Shown here piece after piece: positions 43,101 to 48,712 of a stretch of DNA of 64,000 nucleotides. A model generated the notes under the pieces. It was given only the letters and a program-made list of their open reading frames with translations. It was not told the origin of the DNA and made no database searches. The stretch comes from Ctenosaura bakeri (taxonomy: Eukaryota; Chordata; Lepidosauria; Squamata; Iguanidae). A program made the translations under genes and the position numbers. Position 1 is the first letter of the stretch; each line of letters opens with the position of its first letter. The DNA is taken from positions 372,001-436,000 of the forward strand of contig CAOLHI010001651.1 in assembly GCA_948474755.1 (NCBI GenBank). Direction: 5' to 3'.

Positions 43101-45546
43101 GGCTCAAGCTGTAATTGATTAAAAACATGCAGCTCTCCTGAAGTCAGCAACTGAGGCAAATGATGCCGTTCTTTCCCCTGCAGGTGACGAGTCAAGACAA
43201 GGCCCCCGCTGTCATCGGGAAGGCACTGGAGAAACACAACCAGGATCGAGGCCTGGCCCCCCAGTACGAGCTGGTGCAGCTTCTCCCAGATGGCCGAGGT
43301 GGGACACGTGAGGATGCAGAAGGGACGGGGAGATGGGATTTTATTGGGGTGCAGGGGGAGCTATTGAGAGAGAATGCCATTTGGTAGGACATCCCTTGTG
43401 GTGCCCCGAAGATACTTCCTTACAGCCAAAGGATTTTAACAGATGCAGTAAGTCAGGAGTACTTCTGCTGGGACTTAATGCAAGTGTTGTGGAATCTTAG
43501 GGTTCCAAGGGACCCCCAAAGATCACCTAGTCAATCCCCTACCATACAGATAAATTATTCCTGTCCTCATGGAGCTCTGTTGAAAGAACAGTAGAGTTCA
43601 TCCCCTCTGATGAAGTCCATATTCCTAATGTTTAGATGCAATCTCTTTGGAGTTCCAAGTCAGTAATCCATGTCTAGTTCCTGGAAACCATGAAGCCTTC
43701 TGAGGAGCAGCTGAGGGAGCTGCTTAGAAATAGTTGAAGGGATGGCATGTGGAAAATGGAGCAAGCTTGTTTTCTGCTGCTCCAGAGACTGGGACACGGA
43801 GCAGTGGCTTCAAACATTAGGAAGGATGTCCTGACCATAAGCACAGTCCAACTCTGTGACCGTGATTCTGTGAACCAGATTTAAAGTTCAGCACTTTAAA
43901 CAGTGCTCTACTCTGGTTCTCTTGGCTTAGTCATAACAGTTAAAAAATGGTATAAATGAAGAAAAAAATGCAACAGGTAATGTGCTGAATTTGCATCATC
44001 AGAACAGAAATCAGAGTAATTTGAATAATTTGAATAATCCACATAATGAACAAACGAGATGCCTGGATTTGTGGAACTAGAATACAGCAGCCCTAATTCA
44101 AGATTCCTTCTTGAAGTTATAGCTTGTTCTGCTTTTTGGTTTCTGCTAGAATTTCTGAGTGATGATAAAAGTAATGAGCATATTGCCGCGGTCTCAGGAG
44201 AAGCAATATGTGTATCCTTGTTTTGTTGACACATAAGTTTTTTAAAAATAGTGTGAGAAGAACATTGGGAAACCAAGTTGTGTCCCTGGAATTGCTGACT
44301 GTCTGTCACAAGAGAGTCGTCCCGGCAGCCCTCGTGAAAGATGGGTAATGACGGAGGCAGCTGGACGGAGGGCTGCAGACATCGGAGGAGGTGGAAGCGG
44401 GGAGAGGGAGTGGGGACAGGGCTCTTGATGCTGTCCTTGATGCACCGGAGAAGCTGTTCTTCAACAGATCCCCATCATAAACAGCTTTAAAGGTCAAAAA
44501 CCAGCCCTTTAAAACTGAGAGCCTAATTTAGGAATGGAGGTGACGGAGTCTGGAGAAGTGCACATCCTCCAAAATGGAAACTGGAACCTGTGTGGCCGTG
44601 CAGTGTTGGAGTGTAGGCAGAAGTTCTCCATCAGGAGAAACAGACAGGAGAGGCTGTAAAAGCTTTAAAATTTATTTTAAAAGCAGTTGAAAAGTGGGAT
44701 GGCAGAGGGATTAATAGGGAATGTCTCTGCTGAAGGGGGAGATTTGGAGAGTATAGTTTCTGTAGCAACCCTGTTTTGAATCCACTGCAGTCTCCAGATT
44801 AGTATCGACGACAGCCCTTCCAGGAGGTCTTGACTGTATCTTAATCTGGGGACACTCAAAGGAGAGAAACTGCCAAGAATAGATAAATAGCTCCATTTGC
44901 TAACAGCTTTGACCATTTGAGAACCTGGCAAAGGAGTTACCAAAACTGCTGAATGCTGCCTGCCGAATAGGTCCAGCATCTTGGAAAAGCCCCTTTTAAT
45001 TTCAGGCTAAAAGCCATAATTGATTCACCGCTCCCCTGAGATGGAAACCGCCAGCTCCCACTGGGTAGGAGTGACAAAAGAATACTGTTTTAAATCATGT
45101 TTTAGCAAACATGGCCCTTGGTGGTGTCTTTTGAAATTTGTAAAGGGCGCGTGCTCTCCTAAGAAGCAATGTGTTTGTCCAGCAATTCAGGTTCTGCAAA
45201 GCTGACTTGTCCTCTAGAACCGCTGAGGTCTCCCAGAGGGATTTCAGGAAAGGAAGAGCAGGGGAAGGTATTTTCTTCTTCTTCCAAATCAGATGTGTCT
45301 TGAGCTTTATTGTCTTTTTCCACCCCCACAGAGCTGGCCTTCCCGACAACGGCCAACGTTTTTTATGCAATGAACAGCTCATGCCAAGACTTCATGCTCC
45401 GAGCCAAGCGGCCACAAGAGAAACTGCACCCGCCACCGCCGCCACCCCCCGCTCCCAGGAGCCCCACACCAAGGCGGGTGGAAATCAGTGCCACCTTCCC
45501 AAAGATCAAGGCCACCGGACGCAAAATTGCCAAGGCTTTCTTCTGA
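16991..45546 (+). CDS. RGL2: RGL2, Ral guanine nucleotide dissociation stimulator-like 2
   Basis: Coding exons are 16991-17113, 19070-19165, 19358-19578, 20242-20301, 22765-23068, 26625-26840, 27388-27491, 29970-30054, 32599-32676, 33906-33980, 34919-34951, 35090-35211, 37357-37449, 38081-38213, 39638-39882, 43184-43298 and 45332-45546. They encode about 772 aa (human 777). The order is a REM/RasGEF-N region (about 100-210), a CDC25 GEF domain (about 250-500, with NFSSLYAVVSALQS, EEDNYSQSR and PYLGTFLKDL), a Ser/Pro-rich linker, a Ras-association domain (about 642-733, SDCRII to NVFYAMN), and the tail FPKIKATGRKIAKAFF. The family binds Ras-GTP through the RA domain and activates RalA/RalB at membranes. 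Start 16991 is chosen because MLARSLRHLLD aligns with the human start. Exon 16 needs one extra base to stay in frame. Intron 2 has a GC donor. Confidence 0.93.
17328..17375. repeat. Short ACTCCCAG-type palindrome
   Basis: GGACTGCAACTCCCAGAATC and its reverse-type partner AGTGGGAGTTGTAGTGCA enclose a short loop. RGL2 intron 2. Confidence 0.55.
17400..17740. repeat. TG-rich low-complexity region
   Basis: Repeated GTGTGTGTG and GTGTGCG blocks alternate with unique words. A similar stretch lies at 18060-18340. Both are in RGL2 intron 2 and flank an L1 fragment. Confidence 0.6.
17757..18050 (-). mobile_element. L1 3' region fragment
   Basis: AATATTATTAAGGATTTTTC at the start and AAAGATACAAATTGATTTCC further on match the layout of the L1 piece at 10425-10848. 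RGL2 intron 2. Confidence 0.5.
19070..19165 (+). CDS. RGL2: RGL2 exon 3
   Basis: The exon is 96 nt and encodes 32 residues including EETDEGVIYTVSSRSP, matching the acidic stretch before the REM region in human. Donor GTAAGT; phase 0 at both ends. Confidence 0.9.
19358..19578 (+). CDS. RGL2: RGL2 exon 4 (REM start)
   Basis: The exon is 221 nt. It encodes an Ala/Pro-rich lead and then LKAGTLPRLVRHLLE and YVPAFLATYRTFATP, the start of the Ras exchanger motif. Donor GTTTGC is weak but is the one that fits the phase (2). Confidence 0.92.
19745..19935 (-). mobile_element. tRNA-headed CORE/MIR-type SINE, near full length
   Basis: It starts with TTGTTGTTGTGTACCTTCAA, passes CTATCACAGGGTTTTCTGG and TGACATGCCCAAGATCACCC, and ends in the reversed tRNA-like head GGCACCACACTGAC. 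RGL2 intron 4. Confidence 0.8.
20242..20301 (+). CDS. RGL2: RGL2 exon 5
   Basis: The exon is 60 nt and encodes LQEVIRPGPGVTPEAAELR with split Arg codons at both ends (phase 2 in, phase 2 out). Donor GTGAGT. Confidence 0.85.
21090..21370 (-). mobile_element. CR1 LINE 3' fragment
   Basis: AACCCCAAAGAAGGAGGAGA, CAAGTTCTTTCTAATGTTTAG, CTCTGGAGCAGCAGAAAACA and TTTAAACATGGCTTTCATGT are all CR1 3' landmarks in reverse order. RGL2 intron 5. Confidence 0.85.
21795..22150 (+). mobile_element. L2/CR1-clade LINE 3' portion
   Basis: A short frame around 21809-22045 contains VNLWNSLPL, the WNSLP motif found near the C-terminus of L2/CR1-clade ORF2. It is followed by GTGAGCCGCTTTGAGTCCCA. A second 3' end lies at 22370-22615 (TGCCTTGAGTTGCATTATTG, GGGATATAAAGG). 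RGL2 intron 5. Confidence 0.55.
22765..23068 (+). CDS. RGL2: RGL2 exon 6 (REM end, start of CDC25)
   Basis: The exon is 304 nt. SLLCSWLDGYPEDFAG matches the REM helix, and VLGLQAEDVAAHLTATDA opens the CDC25 domain. Between them is a poorly conserved Gly/Pro/Glu linker. Donor GTGAGT, phase 0. Confidence 0.92.
23930..24335. mobile_element. Tigger-like DNA element
   Basis: The left end reads CAGGTTGAGTTTCTGTTATC and then CGAAATGCTTGGGACCAGAG. The right end has TTTTGGATTTCTGGAGAAGG and GACCCTCAACCGATA, an inverted form. The spacing of about 400 bp and lack of any transposase frame fit a non-autonomous copy. RGL2 intron 6; 23300-23900 shows nothing assignable. Confidence 0.6.
25160..25830 (-). 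mobile_element. L1 3' region
   Basis: An A/T-rich tail (TTTTAAAAAAAGGTTATTTAC) is followed by reverse-strand L1-type 3' sequence with CCACAATCCATTCTTCAATC and GCCAGGCATTCTCCATCCGG. No intact frame. RGL2 intron 6. Confidence 0.5.
26020..26445 (-). mobile_element. L2/CR1-clade 3' end followed by an L1 3' end
   Basis: 26020-26168 has TTATTTTCCTAGTAAGGCCC and AAAGCACCTTACAATAATTT. At 26169 a T-rich L1 tail starts (ATATAATAATTTTATTAAAG) and runs to about 26445. Both are in minus orientation, in RGL2 intron 6. Confidence 0.5.
26625..26840 (+). CDS. RGL2: RGL2 exon 7 (CDC25)
   Basis: The exon is 216 nt and encodes 72 residues from DLFLRLVPHECLGSLW through VRATVAQFNLVAKAVV to ARLLEKWIRVAE, a core conserved block of RasGEF domains. 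Acceptor CGCCAG, donor GTGAGT. Confidence 0.96.
26990..27325 (+). repeat. Duplicated LINE 3' end
   Basis: Two diverged copies of one segment (about 27000-27165 and 27175-27325) share CTGGTTTTTAAGTGAGAAGTGAT, TTATTGTCTTAAA and TTATC-TACA words in the same order, an about 170-bp direct duplication. RGL2 intron 7. Confidence 0.5.
27388..27491 (+). CDS. RGL2: RGL2 exon 8 (CDC25)
   Basis: The exon is 104 nt and encodes ECFLLRNFSSLYAVVSALQS and HRLKRTWEE, the most conserved RasGEF segment. A (CT)n run forms the acceptor tract. Donor GTTGGA is weak; phase 2. Confidence 0.95.
27780..28085 (+). mobile_element. CR1 fragments
   Basis: CCTGGTCTGGCCTCATCTGG, TTCAGTTCTGGGGGCCTC and AAAATAGAGACAAGTTGGAG are CR1 sense-strand phrases. 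RGL2 intron 8. Confidence 0.6.
28575..28770. repeat. Unclassified dispersed repeat, copy 1 of 2
   Basis: The phrases CTCTGCCATCCCACTTTTTC, AAAATGTCCCAGTTTC and ATTGCTGCAAACTGACTTC recur in order at 30625-30725 (copy 2, RGL2 intron 9). The family is not recognised. Confidence 0.5.
29020..29112 (+). mobile_element. L2/CR1-clade LINE 3' end with ATAA tail
   Basis: GCCGCCTTGGGTCCCAATTC, GGAGAAAGGTGGGCTACAAA and a terminal (ATAA)n run show a complete 3' terminus. RGL2 intron 8. Confidence 0.65.
29505..29850. mobile_element. Tigger-like DNA element
   Basis: The left end is GGTTGAACCTCCCTTATCTGG and the right end GGTCCCAAGCTTTTTGGATA then AGGGAGGTTCAACC, a clear inverted terminal repeat. The interior holds GCCCGCTTCTG and the reverse complement of CTCTCTCTTTTTGCAACC, the same words that build the 88-bp array in intron 16. 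RGL2 intron 8. Confidence 0.75.
29970..30054 (+). CDS. RGL2: RGL2 exon 9 (CDC25)
   Basis: The exon is 85 nt. It completes an Arg codon and encodes DCLRCYEELSAICSEEDNY and SQSRRLLFQ. Donor GTATTT, phase 0. Confidence 0.95.
31130..31420. repeat. AT-rich element with AATGAATTAAAAGTAATTCAG repeats
   Basis: Four to five short imperfect tandem copies of a 30-bp word (AATGAATTAAAAGTAATT) lie at 31165-31290. They are followed by TGTAACTGGTTACC and the partner CCGTAACAAGTAACAGTATG. It could be a hAT-type MITE; this is a guess. Confidence 0.4.
31746..31935 (-). mobile_element. tRNA-headed CORE/MIR-type SINE
   Basis: It runs from TTGTTGTGTGCCTTTAAGTC through GGTCACCCAGTGGGTTTCCG to ACGACACCACGCTGGCTC. 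RGL2 intron 9. Confidence 0.8.
32018..32472 (+). mobile_element. Two CORE/MIR-type SINE copies
   Basis: Copy one (32018-32165) has TTCGAATCCCCTCTGCTGAG, AACCCACTGGGTGACTTTGG and CACACTCTCTCGGCCTCAGG. Copy two (32337-32472) starts inside the CORE segment (AAGTCACACTCTCTCAGCCT) and keeps the tail AGTTGGAGGTGACTTGAAGA. RGL2 intron 9. Confidence 0.7.
32599..32676 (+). CDS. RGL2: RGL2 exon 10 (variable insert)
   Basis: The exon is 78 nt and encodes EGAPRGSGTDSIQRRHQRKS then LEQRPM, a basic low-conservation loop before the next conserved block. Acceptor CCCCCAG and donor GTAAGT are strong and keep phase 0. Confidence 0.8.
33395..33462 (+). mobile_element. SINE tail fragment
   Basis: AAAACCCAGTGACAGGGTTG, CCGCTAAGTCAGAAATGACG and AAGGCACACCAAAGCGACAA match the 3' part of the window's SINE family. 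RGL2 intron 10. Confidence 0.65.
33518..33735. mobile_element. Palindromic MITE with about 85-bp arms
   Basis: The left arm runs from CATTTCCACACTAGAGTGTT through CCACTTTCAACCTCCTACGG to GGGAGGGG. The right arm is its near-perfect reverse complement, ending CACTCTAGTGCGGAAAG. They enclose a loop of about 45 bp. Single arms of the same family lie at 16405-16495, 48310-48400, 61242-61302 and 62290-62385. RGL2 intron 10. Confidence 0.8.
33906..33980 (+). CDS. RGL2: RGL2 exon 11 (CDC25)
   Basis: The exon is 75 nt and encodes GVVPYLGTFLKDLVMLDAAT then RNRLK, with the diagnostic PYLGTFLKDL of RasGEF catalytic domains. Donor GTAAGC. Confidence 0.96.
34440..34625. repeat. Diverged 100-bp direct duplication
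   Basis: GAAGTTCAACTGGGGAAGCATT and CAGAAATTCAATGGGGGAAGC start two similar units about 101 bp apart, each followed by a CATGGA-ATGTAATGGTGGGGAA or equivalent phrase. RGL2 intron 11. Confidence 0.5.
34919..34951 (+). CDS. RGL2: RGL2 exon 12 (33-nt micro-exon)
   Basis: The exon encodes only NGYINFEKHRK (11 aa), aligned with human NGYINFDKRRK. Acceptor GTTTCAG, donor GTACGT. Confidence 0.93.
35090..35211 (+). CDS. RGL2: RGL2 exon 13 (end of CDC25)
   Basis: The exon is 122 nt and encodes EFEILTQLRLLQANCRNYTL through WFRRLPSLSETQ, closing the GEF domain. It ends in phase 2 at donor GTGGGA. Confidence 0.95.
35310..36175. mobile_element. Two Tigger-like elements around a small MITE
   Basis: 35310-35662 reads TTATCCAAAGCGTCTGGGGC through ACACCTTGGAGACAGAACAC to GTTTTGATTTTTGG. 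35803-36175 reads CAGTATCCCTTGTCTGGAAA through GGTATTCCAAAATCTAG to AAGGGAGACTTAACCTGTA. Between them, GGTTTAGCAGGTTCTTAAG and CCAAGAACCTGCTAAACC form the inverted ends of a 135-bp element. RGL2 intron 13; 36180-36920 shows nothing assignable. Confidence 0.6.
36929..37288. mobile_element. Tigger-like element with an internal (GT)n run
   Basis: This is the most complete copy. It starts AAGTTGAGCATCCCTCATCC, contains AACTTTGTTTCATGCACAAA and TCAGGCTATGTGTATAAGC, and ends TCTGGTCCCAGGCATTTTGG then ATAAGGGATACTACACTTGT. A (GT)22-type microsatellite (37156-37197) has expanded at a CTCATTGTG site. RGL2 intron 13. Confidence 0.75.
37357..37449 (+). CDS. RGL2: RGL2 exon 14
   Basis: The exon is 93 nt and encodes YQLSCAIEPP then RPMKPTLVITHCT, aligned with human VSCEVEPP...RPTLVISQWT. 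Phase 2 out; donor GTGAGC. Confidence 0.92.
37560..37985 (-). mobile_element. CR1 3' fragments, two partial copies
   Basis: AACCTCTGCTTCAGAACCTC, GAAAATCTCCAAGGAGGGAG and AGAAAGTTCTTCCCAGCGTT are diverged CR1 3' phrases in reverse. RGL2 intron 14. Confidence 0.55.
38081..38213 (+). CDS. RGL2: RGL2 exon 15
   Basis: The exon is 133 nt and encodes LLTSLSVSSLVPWDRPCSPN then a Pro/Leu-rich stretch ending MHLSQ. It follows AACGCAG and ends at donor GTGACC, phase 0. Confidence 0.88.
38365..39260 (-). mobile_element. CR1 3' end interrupted by a solo LTR
   Basis: 38365-38556 has GAGCTGGAAGAGACTCCCAG and AACCTCCAAAGAAGGAAGAG. After the LTR the CR1 resumes at about 39070 with CAAGAAGTTCTTCCTAACGT and TTCATGTCCTTTGGAGTAGC. 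A plus-strand CR1 piece follows at 39325-39425. RGL2 intron 15. Confidence 0.7.
38557..39052 (-). mobile_element. Solo LTR, about 496 bp
   Basis: On the minus strand it begins TGTCACGCCCTGAGTCC and ends GACTGAGATAGGACA, giving TG...CA ends. It carries a TATATAAGG box (38788-38797, plus TTATATA) and an AATAAA signal (38633-38638, plus TTTATT). The flanks TCCTT and CCCTT look like a 5-bp target duplication with one change. No internal retroviral or gag-pol sequence is present, so ERV or Ty3-type origin cannot be decided. Confidence 0.65.
39638..39882 (+). CDS. RGL2: RGL2 exon 16, with an internal frame break
   Basis: The exon opens with HTKWPSVSALDTSPETTVPL in frame with exon 15. It ends GHRRSASCGS ... 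SDCRIIRVSMALQDGTLYKS then IL, in frame with exon 17, but in a different frame. The switch must occur between 39682 and about 39745, around the C7/G6 runs at 39721-39734, and equals one missing base (length 245 instead of 246). Either a homopolymer assembly error or a real lesion explains it. Confidence 0.85.
39938..40255. mobile_element. Tigger-like element, second family
   Basis: Ends GCAGTGGGCCCTTGGTATCC and ACCTGTGGATATGGAGGGCC are inverted relatives. The interior contains CAAAATGCATGGATGCTGGC. A related copy lies at 53632-54123. RGL2 intron 16. Confidence 0.6.
40412..43115. mobile_element. Tigger-like element carrying an 88-bp minisatellite
   Basis: The left end is CAGGTTGAGTGTCCCTTGTC then TGAAATGCTTGGGACCAGAA. 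The right end, after the array, is TTTTGGAGGGTTTCAGATTT then AGGCTCAAGCTGTA. The array 40830-42965 lies between them where other copies have only about 100-200 bp of interior. RGL2 intron 16. Confidence 0.65.
40830..42965. repeat. 88-bp minisatellite, about 24 copies
   Basis: The unit has TCTCTCTTTTTGTTGCCAGC, CGCCCGCTTCTGCCTTTGAG, GTGGTGGATGCGGTGCTCTG and CTCGTTTTGTCTCTCAGATC in order, with a constant 88-bp period (some units 87 or 89 by T-run length). Variants include CGCCCAC/CGCCCGC/CGCCTGC and AGATC/GGATC. Because 88 is 1 mod 3, all three frames read on through the array, which yields long but meaningless open frames on both strands. Confidence 0.95.
43184..43298 (+). CDS. RGL2: RGL2 exon 17 (RA domain)
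   Basis: The exon is 115 nt and encodes VTSQDKAPAVIGKALEKHNQ and YELVQLLPDGR, the middle of the Ras-association ubiquitin fold. Phase 1 out; donor GTGGGA. Confidence 0.95.
43490..43880. mobile_element. CR1 pieces in opposite orientations
   Basis: 43490-43660 is minus-strand CR1 3' (GGAATCTTAGGGTTCCAAGG, AATCCCCTACCATACAG). 43740-43880 is plus-strand (ATGGAGCAAGCTTGTTTTCT, GCTGCTCCAGAGACTGGGAC). RGL2 intron 17; 43880-45330 shows nothing assignable. Confidence 0.6.
45332..45546 (+). CDS. RGL2: RGL2 exon 18 (end of RA domain and C-terminus)
   Basis: The exon is 215 nt and encodes ELAFPTTANVFYAMNSS, a Pro-rich run after EKLH, and the conserved end FPKIKATGRKIAKAFF with TGA at 45544-45546. Confidence 0.96.
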
Positions 45547-46531
45547 CTGGCGCCGGCAGCCGTCTTGGCTGGGTGACCGGAACCGGAACCCATCTCCAAT
45601 GGGCATGAGTGGGCCGGGGCTCCGTCGCTTTGGCTTCTCGTCTCCTCAAAAGAGGCACCTGTATCAGCGGATGTGGAAACCTCCTGCTGGCCGTGGGGGC
45701 AGCTGTTTTGACTCTGGAAGGAGGAACCCAACGTCTTTAGATTTTGGAGCCAGGAAAGGGAATCGGTGCTGCACAGGTGTGCCTGCGTGCATCGCCAGGA
45801 CGTCTCTACTGGAGAGACCTCGAAGCTGCGCAGAAGACACAGTTTACTACTTTAAGTGCCAAAGCGTTTCCGTTTGTGGTGCCTGCCGTGCACTTCCCGT
45901 TGGCATCACTACCGACTTTGTGTTTCTGTAGAAGGGTGCCTGTCCGCTTTCCAGCTGGGGCTCCTCCCCAGCCGCATGCCTTAACTCTGGGACCGTCTGC
46001 AATATAACGCTGGAATTACCCCATTGTTCTGCGACCTCACTTCCTGCCTAGACAGGAAGCACCCTTGCAGCTGTTACCGAAGCAGCCATTTTGCTTCGCC
46101 TAGGGCCGGCCCAGATGCTTAGCTTGTTAGTGCCTTCTTTCTCGTCTGTCCATACCCAGGGGGAGGTATCCACAGAGCAGTCGGAAAAAATAGCACAACT
46201 AGGTGCATTGATACTTTTGCACATTAAGCTGATGCAATATAGGTGGAGCCTTTCTTATCCTGTATTCCAAAATCCAGGAAAAGTCCAAAACATTTTGGAT
46301 CAGGCAGGCTCAACTTGTACCAAAATGATGTCAGAAGATGGTCACCCAGTGCGCTTCCGTGGCCGAGCGGGGAATTGAACCCAGGTCACGCCAGGTCATA
46401 GTCCAGTGCTCAAACCACTGGGCTATACTGGCTTCTCTGCTGAGATGCAAAACGACCTAACCTCAACTGCTGCCCCCACCTCCTTATGCAAAACTCGGCA
46501 TTGCTCCATGTTGCTTCTTGGTGCAATTAAA
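45547..46531 (+). other. RGL2: RGL2 3' UTR (end tentative)
   Basis: No further exon or frame follows the stop. The first convincing poly(A) signal seen is ATTAAA at 46526-46531, followed by a T/A run. A Tigger-like fragment (46236-46320) and a SINE (46325-46437) lie inside this span, so the true end could be earlier. Confidence 0.4.
46236..46437. mobile_element. Tigger-like end followed by a SINE (-)
   Basis: 46236-46320 has TATTCCAAAATCCAGGAAAA and CATTTTGGATCAGGCAGGC then TCAACTTGTA. 46325-46437 is a minus-strand SINE head with GGTCACCCAGTGCGCTTCC and AACCACTGGGCTATACTGGC. Confidence 0.65.
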
Positions 46532-46621
46532 CACTAATTTTTTTTAAAAAAAAAATACACTACTGTACTGCATGAGTGTGGAAAAAGACTCCTGTGAGTT
46601 GGAATGGGTCCAACCTCCAGG

Positions 46622-46700
46622 TGTTTTGGACTCCAGCTCCCATCAGCCCCAGCCACCTTGTTCAGGAGTCAGGAATTCTGGGAGCTGAAGTCAAAAACAT
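46622..46700. repeat. ACTCCCAG-type palindromic element
   Basis: GTTTTGGACTCCAGCTCCCA and GGAATTCTGGGAGCTGAAGT then CAAAAACA are inverted arms around a CATCAGCCCCAGCC loop. Confidence 0.6.
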
Positions 46701-46887
46701 TTAGAGGAACAGTGTTTAGGAACTGTTTCAACTGTTTTGTTTTAAAAAACAAATGTAGGGTTTTTAAGATAGCCACGGTTAATTTGTACCCATTTATGGG
46801 GTTGGGGAGTTAAAGGCCGTTAGAACAATTGTTCCCAACAGGGACACTATGTCTCTCCTGGACCCATTCCCTTCCCAAGCAACCTGG

Positions 46888-47098
46888 TTGTTGGTGTTGC
46901 ATGGCTTCAAGTCATTTCCAACTTACACTAACACTATCATGGGCTTTTCTTGGCAAGACTTGTTCAGAGGGGAATTTCCCACAACTGAAGCTGAGAGAGT
47001 GTGACTCGCCAAGCATAATCCAGTGGGTGAGTGGTGATTCGAACACTGGCCTCAAGTCATAGTCTAATGCTCAAACTGTGGAACCATACTGACTCCTG
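46888..47098 (-). mobile_element. CORE/MIR-type SINE, diverged
   Basis: TTGGTGTTGCATGGCTTCAA, GAAGCTGAGAGAGTGTGACT and CAAACTGTGGAACCATACTG follow the inverted SINE order. 47100-48300 contains only an A-run and unassigned DNA. Confidence 0.65.
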
Positions 47099-48309
47099 CT
47101 ATGCAGCCTACAAAAAAAAAAAAAAAATCAGTGGTATTCCTTTTTCTCACACAAACACTCACAACAAAACACATTTTCCTCCCTCCCATTCTGTGTCACA
47201 ACAAAGCCAAAATATTTGAATATTGGAGCCTTCCTGTTAAATGTTATGTTTTGAATACTTTTTACGCCTTAGCGTGAGGCCCCAAAGAGACAGACCTTGA
47301 ACAGCTGATGCTGTGGAATAGCTGCACCTTTTGAATGGCTACCTGCCAAAGGAAAGGTGATGACGCTGGTAGGCCCAGCAGGGATAATGGTCTCAGGAGT
47401 TGTCCAAGGCCTATAGAAGGGAGGGACCCATGGGCCTGTTCTGTGCCACAATTTCCCACTCCTTTAAAGGGAAAAAAAAGAGGTAATTTCACAAGATATT
47501 AAAATATTTTTGCTCAGCTGCGTTGAGCCCTCTAAACAGAGGGACGGTGTCCTTTCTAGGAAATAAAAACAAAAGGAAGCTTTGTGATACAAACGGTGGT
47601 GTTGTGTGTCCTGTAACTTTTGCAGCAGGGATAAGAGTGCCTCTGAGAATATGTAGAGTACTCTTGCAACTGCAATCAGCCGTTTAGAAGCCATAATCGT
47701 ATCAGGCAGGGCTTCCCTAAGAGTGGAAAACTGTCCACCACCAGAAATACCCAAACCTTCTGGAGGAAACGGGAGCTCAGTTCAGAACGGCCTGTTTTGG
47801 GCTCCGGTTTCAGCATCCGCACGTGTAAAGGAAGCCTCTCCACCTCCCTCCCACTGGGAGTCTTAACTTTGGCTTCGCTTTTACCTTGACGTAAGCAAGG
47901 CTGTAAAAACAGAAAGCCCTGTGAACTTTACACAGAGAAACACCGTGGCCTGCTTCCAGTGGCAGGGAGGCACTCACACCCCAAGCGCCTGGAGTGGGAC
48001 CCTTGAGACCTATAAAACAACGTCAAGAGAACCAGAGGCAGCCGTGGAGGCTGGGGGCACGGCTCCCCACGTTCGCAGGTTTAATGTTCACGGATCTGAT
48101 TATTATTCGTGAATCATTTCCTGCCACCTCCACTGCAACCCTTTTTAATAAGGACTTTCAAATGTACTGCCTACTTTGCAACTGAATCTCCTGATAGAAC
48201 TTTTTTTGTGTGATAAATATGGTTTGGGGACCTAGAGGTACTCACATTTTTCCTACTTCCACGGGGGTCCTGCATCTCAAACCCTAGTGAATGTGGAGGA
48301 AAGACTCCA

Positions 48310-48400
48310 ACTGGCCCCTCCCGAAACTGCAAACACCAGGATTCCATAGGATGTTGAAAGTGGAATCATAGCACTATAACAGTCTAGTGTGGACATGGCC
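48310..48400. mobile_element. Single arm of the palindromic MITE
   Basis: CTGGCCCCTCCCGAAACTGC, CAGGATTCCATAGGATGTTG and GCACTATAACAGTCTAGTGT match the right arm at 33650-33735. It sits just beyond the PFDN6 poly(A) site. Confidence 0.65.
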
Positions 48401-48459
48401 TGTGTAACAAAAAGCACCCATTGTGGCAGAAATGAGAGAGACAATGAGGTGACCCTAAT

Positions 48460-48465
48460 TTTATT
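48460..48465 (-). terminator. PFDN6: PFDN6 poly(A) signal
   Basis: AATAAA on the minus strand (plus TTTATT), about 127 bases after the stop codon. Confidence 0.7.
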
Positions 48466-48591
48466 TTAAACAGAACAGCTAAAACCTAATAATACACAAG
48501 CCAGAGCACCCCCTTCCCACCCACAGTCCTTCTCAGTCGCCTATTCCCAGGCCTTGATGGTGTTCCTGCCCGATGGGACCCCGCGGTGCCT

Positions 48592-48712
48592 TCAGGCCTT
48601 GACGGCCACCTTGGCCTGGGCCTTCTGGAACTCCTGCTGCAGCCGCGCCAGCAACTCCCTCTGCTGCTCCGATTTCTTCTCATACTCCTGCATCTGGGCC
48701 TCATACCGCTTG
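48592..48712 (-). CDS. PFDN6: PFDN6 coding exon 4 (last)
   Basis: The exon is 121 nt. It completes Ile and encodes [20 protein letters not shown] then [12 protein letters not shown] with a short AKVAVKA tail and TGA at 48594-48592. Acceptor TTTTGCAG. Confidence 0.96.

Noticed and set aside
45363..45731. 122-aa minus-strand frame opposite the last RGL2 exon
   Set aside because: It is the shadow of a conserved RGL2 exon, with low-complexity Gly-rich content.
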